From the NCBI GenBank assembly GCA_964628465.1, contig CAZVOA010000012.1:1-64000 (forward strand): a DNA stretch of 64,000 nt. Reading direction: 5' to 3'. Positions 1-9,999 of this stretch are shown here, piece by piece; position 1 is the first letter of the stretch; every line of letters begins with the position of its first letter. A model generated the notes under the pieces. It was given only the letters and a program-made list of their open reading frames with translations, did no database searches and had not been told where the DNA came from. The position numbers were made by a program, and so were the translations under genes. The stretch comes from JAFGPS01 sp964628465 (lineage in GTDB: Bacteria; Planctomycetota; Phycisphaerae; Sedimentisphaerales; Anaerobacaceae).

Positions 1-1368
1 GAACAGGTAAAAGAAGCGTCGCTGCAGATTATCGCTGGTCTTAAAATGGGCGAGGCGTTTAATGTGATAATCTATAGCAATACAGTTGAGAAATTCGCGA
101 AAAAGCCGGTAATAAAAACGAAGGAAACAGAAAGTCAGGCTCGTGAATATATAAAAGGAATCACACCAAGTGGCGGTACTAATATTTATGATGCCCTGAC
201 CGAGGCACTGAGCCAGGAACCAATAGAAGATATGATTCCGATAGTTTTATTCCTTACCGATGGCTTGCCTACGATTGGCAGGACTTCGGAACTTGAAATT
301 AGAGAGGTTACTACAAAATTCAATCCGTATAAGAGGAGAGTTTTCACATTTGGCGTGGGATTAGATGTAAACGCTCCTTTGCTGGAACGAATTGCCGCTG
401 AATCAAGAGCGAGAGCGGAATTCGTTCTGCCGAAAGAAGATGTAGAAGTTAAAATCGGAAAGGTATTCAACAGGCTGACCGGCCCAATTCTTGCCGAGCC
501 GGAACTTGAAGTAGTCGAAGAAGACGGCGGTTACGCGATGGGCAGGACTCGTGACATTCTTCCAAACAAACTTCATGATTTGTTTGAAGGAGACCAGCTT
601 ATCCTGCTTGGTCAATATGTTGGTAAGAAACCGATTACATTCAGAATCAGCGGCAATTATCTTGGCAAACCAAAATCGTTTAAATTTACATTCAATTTCG
701 ATAAAGAGAATGTGAAGAACGGTTTTGTGCCGCGCTTGTGGGCAAGCAGAAAAATAGCGGAGCTTATTGATAATGTCCGCCAGATGGGCGCCGATTCGAA
801 TGTAAACAGGAATGATCCCAAAGTCAAAGAACTTGTAGATGAGATTGTTCGCTTATCGACCGAGTTCGGTATATTGACTGAATATACGGCTTTTCTTGCA
901 AGAGAAGGGACTGACCTTGGAAGAAGAGGTGATGTTATGCGTGACGCGGAAGTTTTGTTTGAGCAGCGCGCATTGAAAAGCCGCACCGGCATGGGAGGAC
1001 TTAATCAAAGTTTCAATATGGAAGCTCAGAGAGGTCAGACTACTTTGAATTTAGATAATTCATTTGTAAACGAGAATTTCGACCGCGTTTCGATTACAAC
1101 TGTTCAGCAGATAAATGACATGGCGTATTATTTCAAGAATAATCGCTGGGTGGATAGCAGACTTGTCCAGGATGAATCGAATATTAAGCCGGACAGAATA
1201 ATTGAATTCGGTTCGGATGAGTATTTTGAATTAGCGAGAAAATTAGCCGCTCAGGGTCGGCAGGGCAGTATGGCTTTAGGTGGTGGTCGCGGCGGAATGG
1301 GCGGTTTTGGCGGTGATGTTCTGATGAAAGTTGATAACCAGAACGTACTGATAAAAAACTCGGAATAA
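1..1368 (+). CDS. VWA-domain protein, probably VIT/VWA family (5' partial)
   Basis: The reading frame is open from base 1, so the start lies upstream of the window; the first Met (base 46) is internal. The visible N-terminal ~150 residues are the second half of a von Willebrand A fold: GGTNIYDAL supplies a MIDAS Thr-type loop and VLFLTDGLPT the last metal-binding strand. A ~250-residue tail follows, ending in a Gly/Met/Arg-rich tract (GGGRGGMGGFGG) and a short hydrophilic end. Family knowledge: planctomycete proteins of this type usually carry an N-terminal VIT domain and are exported; the VIT part and signal peptide would lie outside the window, so that is inference. It lies 31 bases upstream of a second VWA gene with a similar Gly/Met tract, suggesting one operon. 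The exact role is unknown. Confidence 0.85.
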   Translation, partial: EQVKEASLQIIAGLKMGEAFNVIIYSNTVEKFAKKPVIKTKETESQAREYIKGITPSGGTNIYDALTEALSQEPIEDMIPIVLFLTDGLPTIGRTSELEIREVTTKFNPYKRRVFTFGVGLDVNAPLLERIAAESRARAEFVLPKEDVEVKIGKVFNRLTGPILAEPELEVVEEDGGYAMGRTRDILPNKLHDLFEGDQLILLGQYVGKKPITFRISGNYLGKPKSFKFTFNFDKENVKNGFVPRLWASRKIAELIDNVRQMGADSNVNRNDPKVKELVDEIVRLSTEFGILTEYTAFLAREGTDLGRRGDVMRDAEVLFEQRALKSRTGMGGLNQSFNMEAQRGQTTLNLDNSFVNENFDRVSITTVQQINDMAYYFKNNRWVDSRLVQDESNIKPDRIIEFGSDEYFELARKLAAQGRQGSMALGGGRGGMGGFGGDVLMKVDNQNVLIKNSE

Positions 1369-1399
1369 AACAAACGATTAATATTGAAAGGGACAGAAA

Positions 1400-2686
1400 A
1401 TGAAAAATATCGTAATATTAATGTCACTATTTCTGGCAGCGGTTACAGTATGCTTTGCAGGTTCTGCTGATACAGTTGAGCATGTCACGATAGTTGAAAC
1501 TCCATCAGCTTCGACTCCGGCAACAACTCCGGTTTCGCCGATACTTCCAGCAAAACCACTTGTTCAAATTTCGATATTGCTTGATACGAGCGGCAGTATG
1601 GAAGGCCTTATCGAACAGGCCAAAACGGAATTGTGGTCAATCGTCAATGAATTCATCTTTGCAAAAAGAAACGGCATAGAACCTGAAGTACAGGTCGCTC
1701 TTTATGAATACGGCAAAAGCTCGCTCGACAGAAAAGATGGTTTCATCAGGCAAATAGTTCCGCTTACTACTGACCTCGATAAAATATCGGAAGAATTATT
1801 CGCGCTGAAAACCAATGGCGGTGACGAATACTGCGGCTGGGTTATTCAGGAAGCAACAAAGTCACTCAAATGGAGCGATTCTTTTAATGACTTGAAAGTT
1901 ATTTTCATCGCGGGTAACGAACCTTTCACACAGGGTTCAGTTGATTATAACAAAGCATGTAAAGAAGCTATTGCCAAAGGGATTATCGTCAATACAATTC
2001 ATTGCGGCACTGAAAGCGAAGGAATTAACGGCCATTGGAAAGACGGAGCGGTTTTGGCTGATGGGAAATTTCTGAATATTGACCATAACAGGCAGGTGGC
2101 ACAAAACACTATTACTGCACCTCAGGATAAGGAAATTGCGGAACTTAATTTGAAACTGAATAGTACATACATAGCGTTCGGAAGTCAGGGGCAGGAAGGT
2201 TTCCAAAGACAAATGGCTCAGGACTTGAATGCTTCTTCAAGCTCACGCGGAGCAGCGGCGGGAAGGACAGTCGCAAAGTCATCCATCAATTACAGAAATA
2301 GCAGTTGGGACCTTGTTGATGCACTCAAAGATAATAAGGTGGATTTGGAGAGTATTAAAAAAGAAGACTTGCCGGAAAATATGCAAAGCATGACTTTAGA
2401 GGAAAGAAAAGCTTACGCGGACGCGAAAGCGACCGAGCGTGTTAGTATTCAAAAGAGGATACAGGAGCTGAATTCACAACGGGAAATTTATGTACAGGAT
2501 GAAATGAAAAAGCTTGCCGCTAATCAGAATACAATGATGGGCGGCATGGGAGGCATGGGCGGTCGAGGCTCGCTTGGCTCGGCGGTAACCGGCACAGTCA
2601 GGGAGCAGGCAATGCAAAAGAACTTCAGTTTCTCACAACCTTCACCATCGCCGAATCAGGCTAACCCAGCCCCTTCGGCACCATAG
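1400..2686 (+). CDS. Secreted VWA-domain protein with Gly/Met-rich tail
   Basis: 428 residues with a signal peptide (MKNIVILMSLFLAAVTVCFAG). A Pro/Thr/Ser linker precedes a von Willebrand A domain with a complete MIDAS DTSGSM motif near residue 65 and a VIFIAGNEPF strand later on. The domain is followed by a charged helical segment (about 330-370) and a Gly/Met/Arg-rich tract (MMGGMGGMGGRG), then a Ser/Pro-rich end. The start is supported by GAAAGGGA seven bases upstream of the ATG. It is likely co-transcribed with the preceding VWA gene, and a strong hairpin terminator follows. VWA domains bind protein ligands through a divalent metal; the partner here is unknown, and an extracytoplasmic role is inferred from the signal peptide. 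Confidence 0.85.
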   Translation: MKNIVILMSLFLAAVTVCFAGSADTVEHVTIVETPSASTPATTPVSPILPAKPLVQISILLDTSGSMEGLIEQAKTELWSIVNEFIFAKRNGIEPEVQVALYEYGKSSLDRKDGFIRQIVPLTTDLDKISEELFALKTNGGDEYCGWVIQEATKSLKWSDSFNDLKVIFIAGNEPFTQGSVDYNKACKEAIAKGIIVNTIHCGTESEGINGHWKDGAVLADGKFLNIDHNRQVAQNTITAPQDKEIAELNLKLNSTYIAFGSQGQEGFQRQMAQDLNASSSSRGAAAGRTVAKSSINYRNSSWDLVDALKDNKVDLESIKKEDLPENMQSMTLEERKAYADAKATERVSIQKRIQELNSQREIYVQDEMKKLAANQNTMMGGMGGMGGRGSLGSAVTGTVREQAMQKNFSFSQPSPSPNQANPAPSAP

Positions 2687-2705
2687 TAAATTGAAGTCAA
2701 AAAGT

Positions 2706-2758
2706 AAGGAAGTAAACTGAGTTCGAGATTAGCGGAGAGGCAGTTTACTTCCTTTTTT
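2706..2758 (+). terminator. Rho-independent terminator after the VWA operon
   Basis: A perfect 14-bp stem (AAGGAAGTAAACTG at 2706-2719 with its complement at 2741-2754) is followed by T-rich sequence on the plus strand. It lies between the convergent VWA operon and citrate synthase gene, and its symmetry with A-rich sequence on the other side suggests it may work in both directions. Confidence 0.8.
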
Positions 2759-2778
2759 ATTTATATTATAAAATAAAC

Positions 2779-4149
2779 CTAACGAGCATCATAATCGATA
2801 TATTTACGTCTCTGTTCGATACATTTATAAGCTGGACGGATTATTTTTCCGTTATTAACGATTTCCTCCATCCTGTGAGCACACCATCCGGCAATTCTTG
2901 AGATAGCAAACAGTGGCGTATATAGTTCCTCTGGAATGCCAATCATCTGATATACGAAACCGGAATAGAAATCTACGTTTGCGCTGACACCTTTGAAAAT
3001 TTTCTTTTCTTTCGCTATAACCTGCGGTGCGAGTCTTTCTATACGTTCAAGTAAATCGAATTCTTCCTGCCTGCCTTTTTCTTCCGCGAGTTTTTCAACG
3101 TATTGTTTAAATATGACAGCTCTCGGATCGGAAATTGAGTACACTGCATGACCCATACCATAAATCAGGCCGGACTTGTCGAATGCTTTTTTGTTCAGCA
3201 ATTTCGAGAGATATTCTGATATTTGCGCTTCGTCTGTCCAGTCGGATAGATTTTCTTTAATATCCGCAAACATTCTTGCGACTTTAATGTTTGCTCCGCC
3301 GTGACGAGGTCCTTTCAGTGAGCCGAGAGATGCTGCTATTGTCGAATAAGTGTCAGTGCCGGTAGATGTCACCACGTGCGCTGTGAAAGAAGAATTGTTT
3401 CCGCCGCCGTGTTCGGCATGAAGAACCAGAGACATATCGAGAAGTTCCGCTTCGAGACGTGTGTATGCGTTGTCCGGGCGGAGCATGTGGAGAATATTCT
3501 CCGCGGTGCTTAATTCAGGATTCGGAGAATGTATAATCAGGCTTTGATTACCATGATAATGCGCATATGCCTGATAGCCGTATATAGCTAAAAGCGGAAA
3601 CTGCGCGATAAGCTGAAGGCTCTGGCGCAATACGTTTGGAATTGATATATCATCGGCCGATTCGTCATAGCTGTATAGTACCAGGACTGTGCGGGCAAGT
3701 ACATTCATCATGTCTTTGCTCGGTGACTTTAGAATCATATCCCGCATAAAATTCTCAGGCAGTTTGCGGTATCCGGCCAGAACGGACTCAAAAGCCTGAA
3801 GCTGTGGTTTTGTGGGTAAATCACCCATCAGGAGCAGGTAGCAGGTTTCCTCGAATCCGAAACGTTTATCTTTTTGGATGCCGTTGACTAAATCTGTTAC
3901 GTCTATGCCGCGGTACATCAGTTTGCCCGGCACAGGTATCATCTCGAATTCATCCATGATATAAGAATGAACTTCACCGATTCGAGTTAGTCCTGCTAAT
4001 ACGCCTTTGCCGCTGATATCGCGAAGACCCCTTTTTACTTCAAATTTGACGTATAATTCCGGGTCCACCTGATTACATTTTTGAATTTTGTCAATCCATT
4101 CGGAGGCGTTTTGTTCGAGGGAATGTTCCGTTTTTTGGTTTTCTGTCAT
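2779..4149 (-). CDS. gltA: Citrate synthase
   Basis: 456 residues, citrate synthase family: condenses acetyl-CoA and oxaloacetate to citrate, entering the TCA cycle. Family signatures are visible: the first active-site His in HAEHGGGNNSS, the signature and second His in GMGHAVYSISDPRA, and the catalytic Asp in NVDFYSG. An N-terminal extension of ~50 residues precedes the helical core; this matches the longer bacterial citrate synthases rather than the ~370-residue archaeal/Gram-positive type. It appears monocistronic, ending at the shared terminator. A 2-methylcitrate synthase activity cannot be excluded from sequence alone, but no prp genes are nearby. Confidence 0.93.
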   Translation of the reverse strand: MTENQKTEHSLEQNASEWIDKIQKCNQVDPELYVKFEVKRGLRDISGKGVLAGLTRIGEVHSYIMDEFEMIPVPGKLMYRGIDVTDLVNGIQKDKRFGFEETCYLLLMGDLPTKPQLQAFESVLAGYRKLPENFMRDMILKSPSKDMMNVLARTVLVLYSYDESADDISIPNVLRQSLQLIAQFPLLAIYGYQAYAHYHGNQSLIIHSPNPELSTAENILHMLRPDNAYTRLEAELLDMSLVLHAEHGGGNNSSFTAHVVTSTGTDTYSTIAASLGSLKGPRHGGANIKVARMFADIKENLSDWTDEAQISEYLSKLLNKKAFDKSGLIYGMGHAVYSISDPRAVIFKQYVEKLAEEKGRQEEFDLLERIERLAPQVIAKEKKIFKGVSANVDFYSGFVYQMIGIPEELYTPLFAISRIAGWCAHRMEEIVNNGKIIRPAYKCIEQRRKYIDYDAR

Positions 4150-4308
4150 TATTTACCCTTTCTAATCAGCATTTTCAATTTGTTGTTAGCCCATTAATTA
4201 TACCCGACTTGCCCAAAAATTGCCACCCCTTTTTCTTGTTCCGATAAAATAGGCTTATATTCTATGTAAAAGCTTGATTCTAAAGAATGACCAACCACAT
4301 ATTTGGGG

Positions 4309-5100
4309 TTAACCTTCTATGATTTCGTAATCAGTCATTGAGCCGAGTTTGTTGTGAGCGAGAGTGAGGTAGGGCAGGTCGTTAGGGTCGTGGCCTAAAA
4401 GTTCGCTGCCGATAGTGTCTACCGCGACTGGGTCGAAGCTTGCTAAAATCAGACCGATGCTTACTGCTCTGCCGGATAAGTGCATTCCGGTTAAGGCGGT
4501 TGAGGCATCAACTATTGACAGGTCTGGTTTTTTGTACGTGCAAATATCGACAACGGATTTGTCGGTCGAAGGGCTGTGCAGTTGCGATTTGTTCCAGCCT
4601 CCGGCGTAGAATTTGCCCGGCGCGATTCCGAACATGTTTTTCATAGCGATTGTGGTTTCAGTAAAACTGTGGTCTTTCAGTACCGGTAATGAAATTATAT
4701 AGGCGTTCTGTACAATTTTCGGCATGTGAAAACGCTTTAATTGTAACGCGTTTTTATTTTCGAGAACGATAGAATCGGCATCGTTGAAATCCAATAATTC
4801 TATGTTATATTTTTTTGCAAGTTCCAGATAACCGAGAGCCGCATATACGTTTGCGGTAGTGCCTGAGCCGCAGCCTTCGCCTATCGCGATTTTCGCTTTT
4901 GAATGCGTTTTACAGTACTGATATACAGCTTCCGCGGCTCGAACATCGGTAGTGACGGGCGGCGGGGAAGCGAGCGTAAGATTCGGCTTGATAATAATCA
5001 AACCATCCTGCGGCAGTTTCTCGCCCGCACCAATCAAGTCCAGTGCTTTTGCGATACTGTTTTTATAATCAACAAATTTTACCTGTGCGACTTTACTCAT
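4309..5100 (-). CDS. DUF362 domain-containing protein
   Basis: 263 residues matching the DUF362 family in pattern: the N-terminal VKPN-like segment (IIIKPNLT), the GEGCGSGTT loop near residue 75, the central LPVLKDHSFTETTIAMKNMFG block typical of the family, and a C-terminal DPVAVDTIGSELLG segment. Many DUF362 proteins carry a ferredoxin-type 4Fe-4S domain; none is visible here, so this is the short form. The biochemical role is not established. There is no clear Shine-Dalgarno sequence before the ATG. It is transcribed divergently from the Gld-like exporter operon. Confidence 0.8.
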   Translation of the reverse strand: MSKVAQVKFVDYKNSIAKALDLIGAGEKLPQDGLIIIKPNLTLASPPPVTTDVRAAEAVYQYCKTHSKAKIAIGEGCGSGTTANVYAALGYLELAKKYNIELLDFNDADSIVLENKNALQLKRFHMPKIVQNAYIISLPVLKDHSFTETTIAMKNMFGIAPGKFYAGGWNKSQLHSPSTDKSVVDICTYKKPDLSIVDASTALTGMHLSGRAVSIGLILASFDPVAVDTIGSELLGHDPNDLPYLTLAHNKLGSMTDYEIIEG

Positions 5101-5363
5101 AATTGCCGATGATAATGTAATATCTGGTATATTTCAATAAGAACATTTTTTCTTAAAAGTATCTGAACAAAAATATACCAAAAGAGGTATTGACTATATC
5201 AAAAATTTCGTTACATTAAACAATTCAAATATATAAACTTATATGCAGTAAGAAGATAATTAAAGAAAAAATTCTAAATTTCCGACTTTATGGGAAATGC
5301 AAAACAGGATTTTGCCATTTTTAGTATTTAAAAAAGAATGTAATCCAATTAATGGAGATTGAC
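5101..5363. other. Divergent AT-rich intergenic region
   Basis: About 260 bases of AT-rich sequence between the DUF362 gene (minus) and the exporter operon (plus). A TTGACT at 5190-5195 is followed by TACATT 16 bases later (5212-5217), a possible weak plus-strand promoter. I see no RNA gene or strong hairpin. Confidence 0.4.
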
Positions 5364-6083
5364 ATGATAGAAGTCAAAGAGCTTCGGCGAAGTTTCGGGC
5401 CGGTAACCGCGGTTGACGGAATTTCATTCAAAGTCGCCAAGGGCGAGGTTCTCGGTTTGCTCGGCCCCAACGGAGCCGGTAAAACGACCGCTATGAGAAT
5501 TCTTGCCTGTTTCCTTCAGCCCGATAGCGGCACAGCAACTGTTTGCGGGCATGATATTTTGAAAAATCCCGTTGAAGTAAGAAAATCAATCGGGTATCTC
5601 GCGGAGAACGTGCCGCTCTATAATGAAATGACGGTCGGCTCGTTTCTGAATTTTATTTGCGATGTTCGCGAAATTAAAGGCAAAGAGCGTAAGGAGACAC
5701 TCGACAGGGTAGTTCCTCTTTGCTCAATCGAGTCGGTCTATCATCAAACGATAGAAACATTGTCGAAAGGTTATAAGCGGCGTGTCGGATTGGCGGCGAC
5801 TCTTGTGCATGATCCGGATGTGCTGATTCTCGATGAGCCGACAGACGGTCTTGACCCGAATCAGAAACATGGCGTGAGAAAACTCATCAGTAATATGTCA
5901 CAGGAAAAATGTATCATAATTTCTACGCATATTCTTGAGGAAGTCGAAGCCATCTGCTCGCGAACTATCATCGTCGCAAAAGGGCGTATATTGGCTGATT
6001 CCACACCGGCGGCATTGAAGGAACAGTATAAGTGCGGTCTTGATGCCGTATTTCGTAAAATTACACAGGTTAAAAACGCCTAA
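5364..6083 (+). CDS. ABC transporter ATP-binding protein, GldA-like
   Basis: About 239 residues, an ABC ATPase: Walker A GPNGAGKT, Q-loop region, signature LSKGYKRR (a variant of LSGGQ typical of ABC-2 exporters), Walker B VLILDEPTDGLDP and switch His in STHILEE. I place the start at 5364 rather than at the ATG at 5352: the GGAG at 5354-5357 lies six bases upstream of the second ATG and overlaps the first. Next come an ABC-2 permease, a GldG-like protein and a DUF4340 protein, an arrangement known in Bacteroidota gliding modules and widespread in Planctomycetota, where it is probably a general ABC-2 exporter and not necessarily related to gliding. Confidence 0.9.
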   Translation: MIEVKELRRSFGPVTAVDGISFKVAKGEVLGLLGPNGAGKTTAMRILACFLQPDSGTATVCGHDILKNPVEVRKSIGYLAENVPLYNEMTVGSFLNFICDVREIKGKERKETLDRVVPLCSIESVYHQTIETLSKGYKRRVGLAATLVHDPDVLILDEPTDGLDPNQKHGVRKLISNMSQEKCIIISTHILEEVEAICSRTIIVAKGRILADSTPAALKEQYKCGLDAVFRKITQVKNA

Positions 6084-6112
6084 TTTTTTATAGAGGACAT
6101 AGGAGTTAAGAA

Positions 6113-6841
6113 ATGAATAGTTTTTGTGCGGTTTTTAAGAGAGAGTTGAAGAGTTATTTTTCCACTCCTCTTGCTTATGTGTTCCTTGTCATTTTCCTTT
6201 TTTTCTCAGGATACCTCACATTCAAAAGAGGTTTTTATACAATTCGCCAGGCGGACATGAACACATTTTTTGTCAACTTGCCTCTGCTTTTTGTTTTCAT
6301 GGTGCCATCGACCGCGATGCGTTTGTGGGCCGAGGAACGAAAAGGCGGAACAATTGAATTACTTTTTACATTACCTGTTACCATAACACAGGCTGTTCTT
6401 GGGAAATTTTTCGCGGCGTGGCTGTTTTTGGGAATCGCTATTGCACTTACTTTCCCAATGATTATTACAGTAGCGTATCTGGGCAATCCTGATATAGGAT
6501 TGATTGTCGCGGGTTATATAAGTTCATTTTTAATAGCCGGTGGTTTTCTCGCTATCGGATGTTTCTTTTCCGCTGTAAGCAAGAACCAGGTAATCAGCTT
6601 TGTGCTTTCGGTTGTTGCGTGTGCGATTTTCATATACGCCGGTATGCCGAGTACATTGAACTACTTTGCTGGCTTCTGGCCTGGAATGGTCCCTGTGATG
6701 GAGAGTATGAGCATGATGACACATTTTGAGTCACTGCAAAAAGGCGTGATAAAATTCTCTGATATTATGTATTTTATAATACTGATTGCCGGATGGATTT
6801 ACGCGTGCGGTATTATTTTAGATGAAAGGAAGGCCAAATAA
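6113..6841 (+). CDS. ABC-2 family permease, GldF-like
   Basis: 242 residues with about six hydrophobic helices; the first begins after a short cytoplasmic N-terminus carrying FKRELKSYFSTPLAYVF, a sequence typical of GldF-like ABC-2 permeases. The soluble loop around MRLWAEERKGGTIELLFTLP is the coupling-helix motif of the family. It lies 29 bases after the ATPase, and its TAA stop overlaps the first base of the next ATG, so translational coupling is likely. It presumably forms the membrane channel energised by the upstream ATPase; the substrate is unknown. Confidence 0.9.
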   Translation: MNSFCAVFKRELKSYFSTPLAYVFLVIFLFFSGYLTFKRGFYTIRQADMNTFFVNLPLLFVFMVPSTAMRLWAEERKGGTIELLFTLPVTITQAVLGKFFAAWLFLGIAIALTFPMIITVAYLGNPDIGLIVAGYISSFLIAGGFLAIGCFFSAVSKNQVISFVLSVVACAIFIYAGMPSTLNYFAGFWPGMVPVMESMSMMTHFESLQKGVIKFSDIMYFIILIAGWIYACGIILDERKAK

Positions 6842-8811
6842 TGAACCGGATGCTGCGAGCGATTATTGGAGCCTGTCTTGTTTTTATAATTGCATTTTCG
6901 GCAATAATTATTTGCCAGAATATAGGCTCTTCATGGAAAATAGATGTTACCCATGAAAAACTTTATACATTGTCCGATGGAACGAAGTCTATTCTGTCGA
7001 AATTAAACCAGCCGATTACAGCGAAGCTCTTTTACGCCCGAACAGCGGCGATGAAGGGGCCGGACCAGATACAGTATTATAATAATTATTATGAATACGT
7101 TAAGTCGCTTCTTGCGGAATATGCTTCGGTTTCCAACGGTATGCTCAAGCTGGAAATAATTGATCCGAGGCCGTTTTCGGAAAATGAGGAGCAGGCGATA
7201 GGATTTGGTTTGAAGCAATTTCGTGTATCGGAAGATGAGAGCTTTTTCTTCGGTCTGGTTGTACAAACCCAATTCGGAATTGATAAGACAATTCCCTTCT
7301 TTTCACCGGATCGGCAGAGTTTTGTCGAGTACGACATAAGTTATCTTATTGACAGCGCGATTACGCGTCAGAAAAACAAGATTGGCATTATGAGTTCCCT
7401 GCCGGTTATAGGCGATAGCGAGTATATGGCACGGATGCTGGCGGCTCAGAGACAGCCGGTAAGAATGCCGTGGACTTTCGTGGAACACTTACGCAATAAA
7501 TTTGAAGTTGTCGAAATTCCGACGGAAGTGAACGACATTAATGATATTGATATTTTGATGATAGTTCATCCCAAGAATTTGTCTCAGCAGACATTATTTG
7601 CGATTGATCAGTATATACTTAAAGGCGGCAGAGCGATTATTTGCGTTGATCCGCACTGCTTTGCGGACGAATCCAATAGAATGCAGGGCGGAATGATGGT
7701 TACGCAAAACAGTCAGGGTTCCGATTTAAATGCTCTTATGAAAACATGGGGTATCGAAATGCCTAAAAACCAGTTTGCGGGCGATTTGAACCTTGCGGAA
7801 AACCGGCCATTGAGGGCTAATGAACCTTCGCAGACAATTATTGGATTATTAAATCTTAGAGGAGACGCGTTTAATCGTAATAATGTTATAACGGCTCAAC
7901 TGAATAATATAGGGCTTTTATTTTCGGGTGTATTAAATGTCATCACTGATCCTAATAAGGCAAAAAGCGATGACTCTAAAATTGAGCATACGCCGCTTCT
8001 TATGACAACTGATGAAGGAAACAGCTTTGAAATTACCAATCCTTACGAATTTATGGTGTTTGACCCGGCTATATTCATGCAAAAGTTTTACCCGGGAACA
8101 AAACCTGTAACGATGGGTTATTTTATTACCGGGCGGTTCAAAAGCAGTTTTCCGGATGGTATAGAAATCAAAGATGACGCAGAAGAATCAGAAGACCCGA
8201 ATGCGCCTGTAATCGCGAAGAAAATCACAGGCCTGACTGAGTCTCAGGGAAATTGTGCAGTCGCGGTTTTCGCCGATGTCGATTTCATAAGTGACAATAT
8301 GGCATACCGGGATTTTCTTGGTTTTGGAAAAGCACCCGTGGGTGACAACAGCACATTGTTGTTTAATACCATCGATGACCTGAGCGGCTCAAGCGATTTA
8401 ATTTCCGTCCGATCAAGAGGAAGTGTAAAACGCCCGTTTGTTGTAGTTGATGAAATCGAAAGAAAAGCACAGACTGAAACTTCTCAGCAGATTGAGCTTA
8501 TTGACGCAACTATTGCCGGTTTTAACGCCAGGCTGCAATCTATCAGGCCTTCCGATGGTGAAGATCAGGCTATTATTGATTCTAAAATATCACAGGAAAT
8601 ACGCAATCTGCGTGAAGAAATATACAGGAAAGAAAAAGAAAAACGAAACATCAATATGAAAAAGAGTGAACAAATTGATATGCTCGGAAAGAAATTAATG
8701 AGGGCAAATACAATTTACGTTCCTATCGTAATTCTTCTTGTCGCTATCGTTTTGTGGTTATGGCGCAGTTTAAGAAAAAGACATTATATTAGTCACACCA
8801 GTGATGCATGA
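6841..8811 (+). CDS. GldG-like ABC transporter auxiliary protein
   Basis: 656 residues: an N-terminal membrane anchor (about 8-28), a large extracytoplasmic part with the family block KLYTLSDGTKSIL near residue 40, a GldG/IFT52-like Rossmann region (ILMIVHPKNLS...IDQYILKGGRAIICVDP), a C-terminal coiled coil rich in Glu/Lys/Arg/Gln (about 540-620), and a second membrane helix at the C-terminus. These features match the GldG/ABC-type uncharacterised transport family. It starts within the stop codon of the permease gene. It is probably a periplasm-facing partner of the permease; the cargo is not evident. Confidence 0.85.
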   Translation: MNRMLRAIIGACLVFIIAFSAIIICQNIGSSWKIDVTHEKLYTLSDGTKSILSKLNQPITAKLFYARTAAMKGPDQIQYYNNYYEYVKSLLAEYASVSNGMLKLEIIDPRPFSENEEQAIGFGLKQFRVSEDESFFFGLVVQTQFGIDKTIPFFSPDRQSFVEYDISYLIDSAITRQKNKIGIMSSLPVIGDSEYMARMLAAQRQPVRMPWTFVEHLRNKFEVVEIPTEVNDINDIDILMIVHPKNLSQQTLFAIDQYILKGGRAIICVDPHCFADESNRMQGGMMVTQNSQGSDLNALMKTWGIEMPKNQFAGDLNLAENRPLRANEPSQTIIGLLNLRGDAFNRNNVITAQLNNIGLLFSGVLNVITDPNKAKSDDSKIEHTPLLMTTDEGNSFEITNPYEFMVFDPAIFMQKFYPGTKPVTMGYFITGRFKSSFPDGIEIKDDAEESEDPNAPVIAKKITGLTESQGNCAVAVFADVDFISDNMAYRDFLGFGKAPVGDNSTLLFNTIDDLSGSSDLISVRSRGSVKRPFVVVDEIERKAQTETSQQIELIDATIAGFNARLQSIRPSDGEDQAIIDSKISQEIRNLREEIYRKEKEKRNINMKKSEQIDMLGKKLMRANTIYVPIVILLVAIVLWLWRSLRKRHYISHTSDA

Positions 8812-8830
8812 TTTATAGAGAGGTTTTGTA

Positions 8831-9943
8831 ATGAGTAATAAAAAACTTGCGATATTGGGAATTGTCGCCGCTGTTATGCTGGCATTGGCTGTAATTCAGT
8901 CAAAAATTTCTAATGTGTCCAGTAATATAACAACAGGAACGAAATATCTTGTCAGCGGCGTGAATACTGAAGATATTGACTCTATCAGTATTAAGTCCGA
9001 TGATAAGACGCTTACGTTGAAACAGCAATCAGGTAAATTTGTTGTGGTCAATAAAGATAATTACCCGGCTGAGACAGGCAAGATTAATGATTTGATAACG
9101 AAATGCCTGGAGATTGAAGTTGCATCGCGAATTGTAACCGACAATCCAGCCAACCATACAGACCTCGGCGTAGCAGAAGATAAAGCACAGATGATTGTGA
9201 AATTCCTTAACGCTGATTCAAAGGAGATTGTTGGTATTATTGTTGGTAATACTAAAGAAAACGGAAGCGGCACTTATGTCAGGCTTACTTCTGAACCAAA
9301 GGTATATGAAGCCGCCGAGTCGCCATTCATAGAAGTTGAACCTCTGGATTATGTAAAGAAGCAGCTTTGTGCATTGACAAAAATTGATACCGCCCAGGTA
9401 ACAGTTAGTTCTCCAGGTGGTCAATATACCCTCAAGCCGGTAACGGATAGCGAAGATGTGGAACTTGCGAGTATTCAGGCTGGTAAAAAATTGAAACAAA
9501 ACGAAGCAAAAGCTGTATTTACCGCTTTATCAAGTCTCAGCTTTACCGATGTTATGACAAAACCCAAAGATATGAATTTTGACAGGCAGTATGTTTGCAG
9601 GTTATTCAATTCGACGGAGTTTACATTCGATATTGGTACGAAAAATGGTTTAACTTATGTTTCATGCAGGGCGGCATTTACTGAAGGCAGGCCGGAAAGA
9701 ATAAGTAAGGATGAAAATGAAGAACAGTTGAAGAAAATAGAAGAAAAAATGCTTCTTGACGATAAAGCGGATGATTTCACAGTAAGGCATATAGGTTGGG
9801 TTTATGAAATTCCCTCTTCCAACGCAAAATATTTAACAATGCCGTTAGCGGATTTACTCGAAGATATTAAAGAAAGCGATTTAATCGAGACTCTGGATCC
9901 TAATGCAATCCTCAATGCTATTGGGCAGGAAACCATGCCTTAG
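8831..9943 (+). CDS. DUF4340 domain-containing protein
   Basis: 370 residues with one N-terminal membrane helix (about 5-22) and then repeated beta-rich modules (a GVNTEDIDSISIKSDD start, and a YVCRLFNSTEFTFDIG repeat later), as in DUF4340 proteins that accompany GldF/GldG-type exporters. A GAGAGG-like Shine-Dalgarno precedes the ATG. It is the last gene of the exporter operon, 19 bases after the GldG-like gene. The protein likely faces the periplasm; its function is unknown. Confidence 0.8.
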   Translation: MSNKKLAILGIVAAVMLALAVIQSKISNVSSNITTGTKYLVSGVNTEDIDSISIKSDDKTLTLKQQSGKFVVVNKDNYPAETGKINDLITKCLEIEVASRIVTDNPANHTDLGVAEDKAQMIVKFLNADSKEIVGIIVGNTKENGSGTYVRLTSEPKVYEAAESPFIEVEPLDYVKKQLCALTKIDTAQVTVSSPGGQYTLKPVTDSEDVELASIQAGKKLKQNEAKAVFTALSSLSFTDVMTKPKDMNFDRQYVCRLFNSTEFTFDIGTKNGLTYVSCRAAFTEGRPERISKDENEEQLKKIEEKMLLDDKADDFTVRHIGWVYEIPSSNAKYLTMPLADLLEDIKESDLIETLDPNAILNAIGQETMP

Positions 9944-9999
9944 AAAAAGCTCTTTTCAATTTCTGAATTTACCTGATTTTTAATGGCAGATAAATACTC

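Noticed and set aside
5352..5363. Earlier ATG of the GldA-like gene
   Set aside because: This ATG overlaps the GGAG that serves the ATG at 5364, so it is unlikely to be used.
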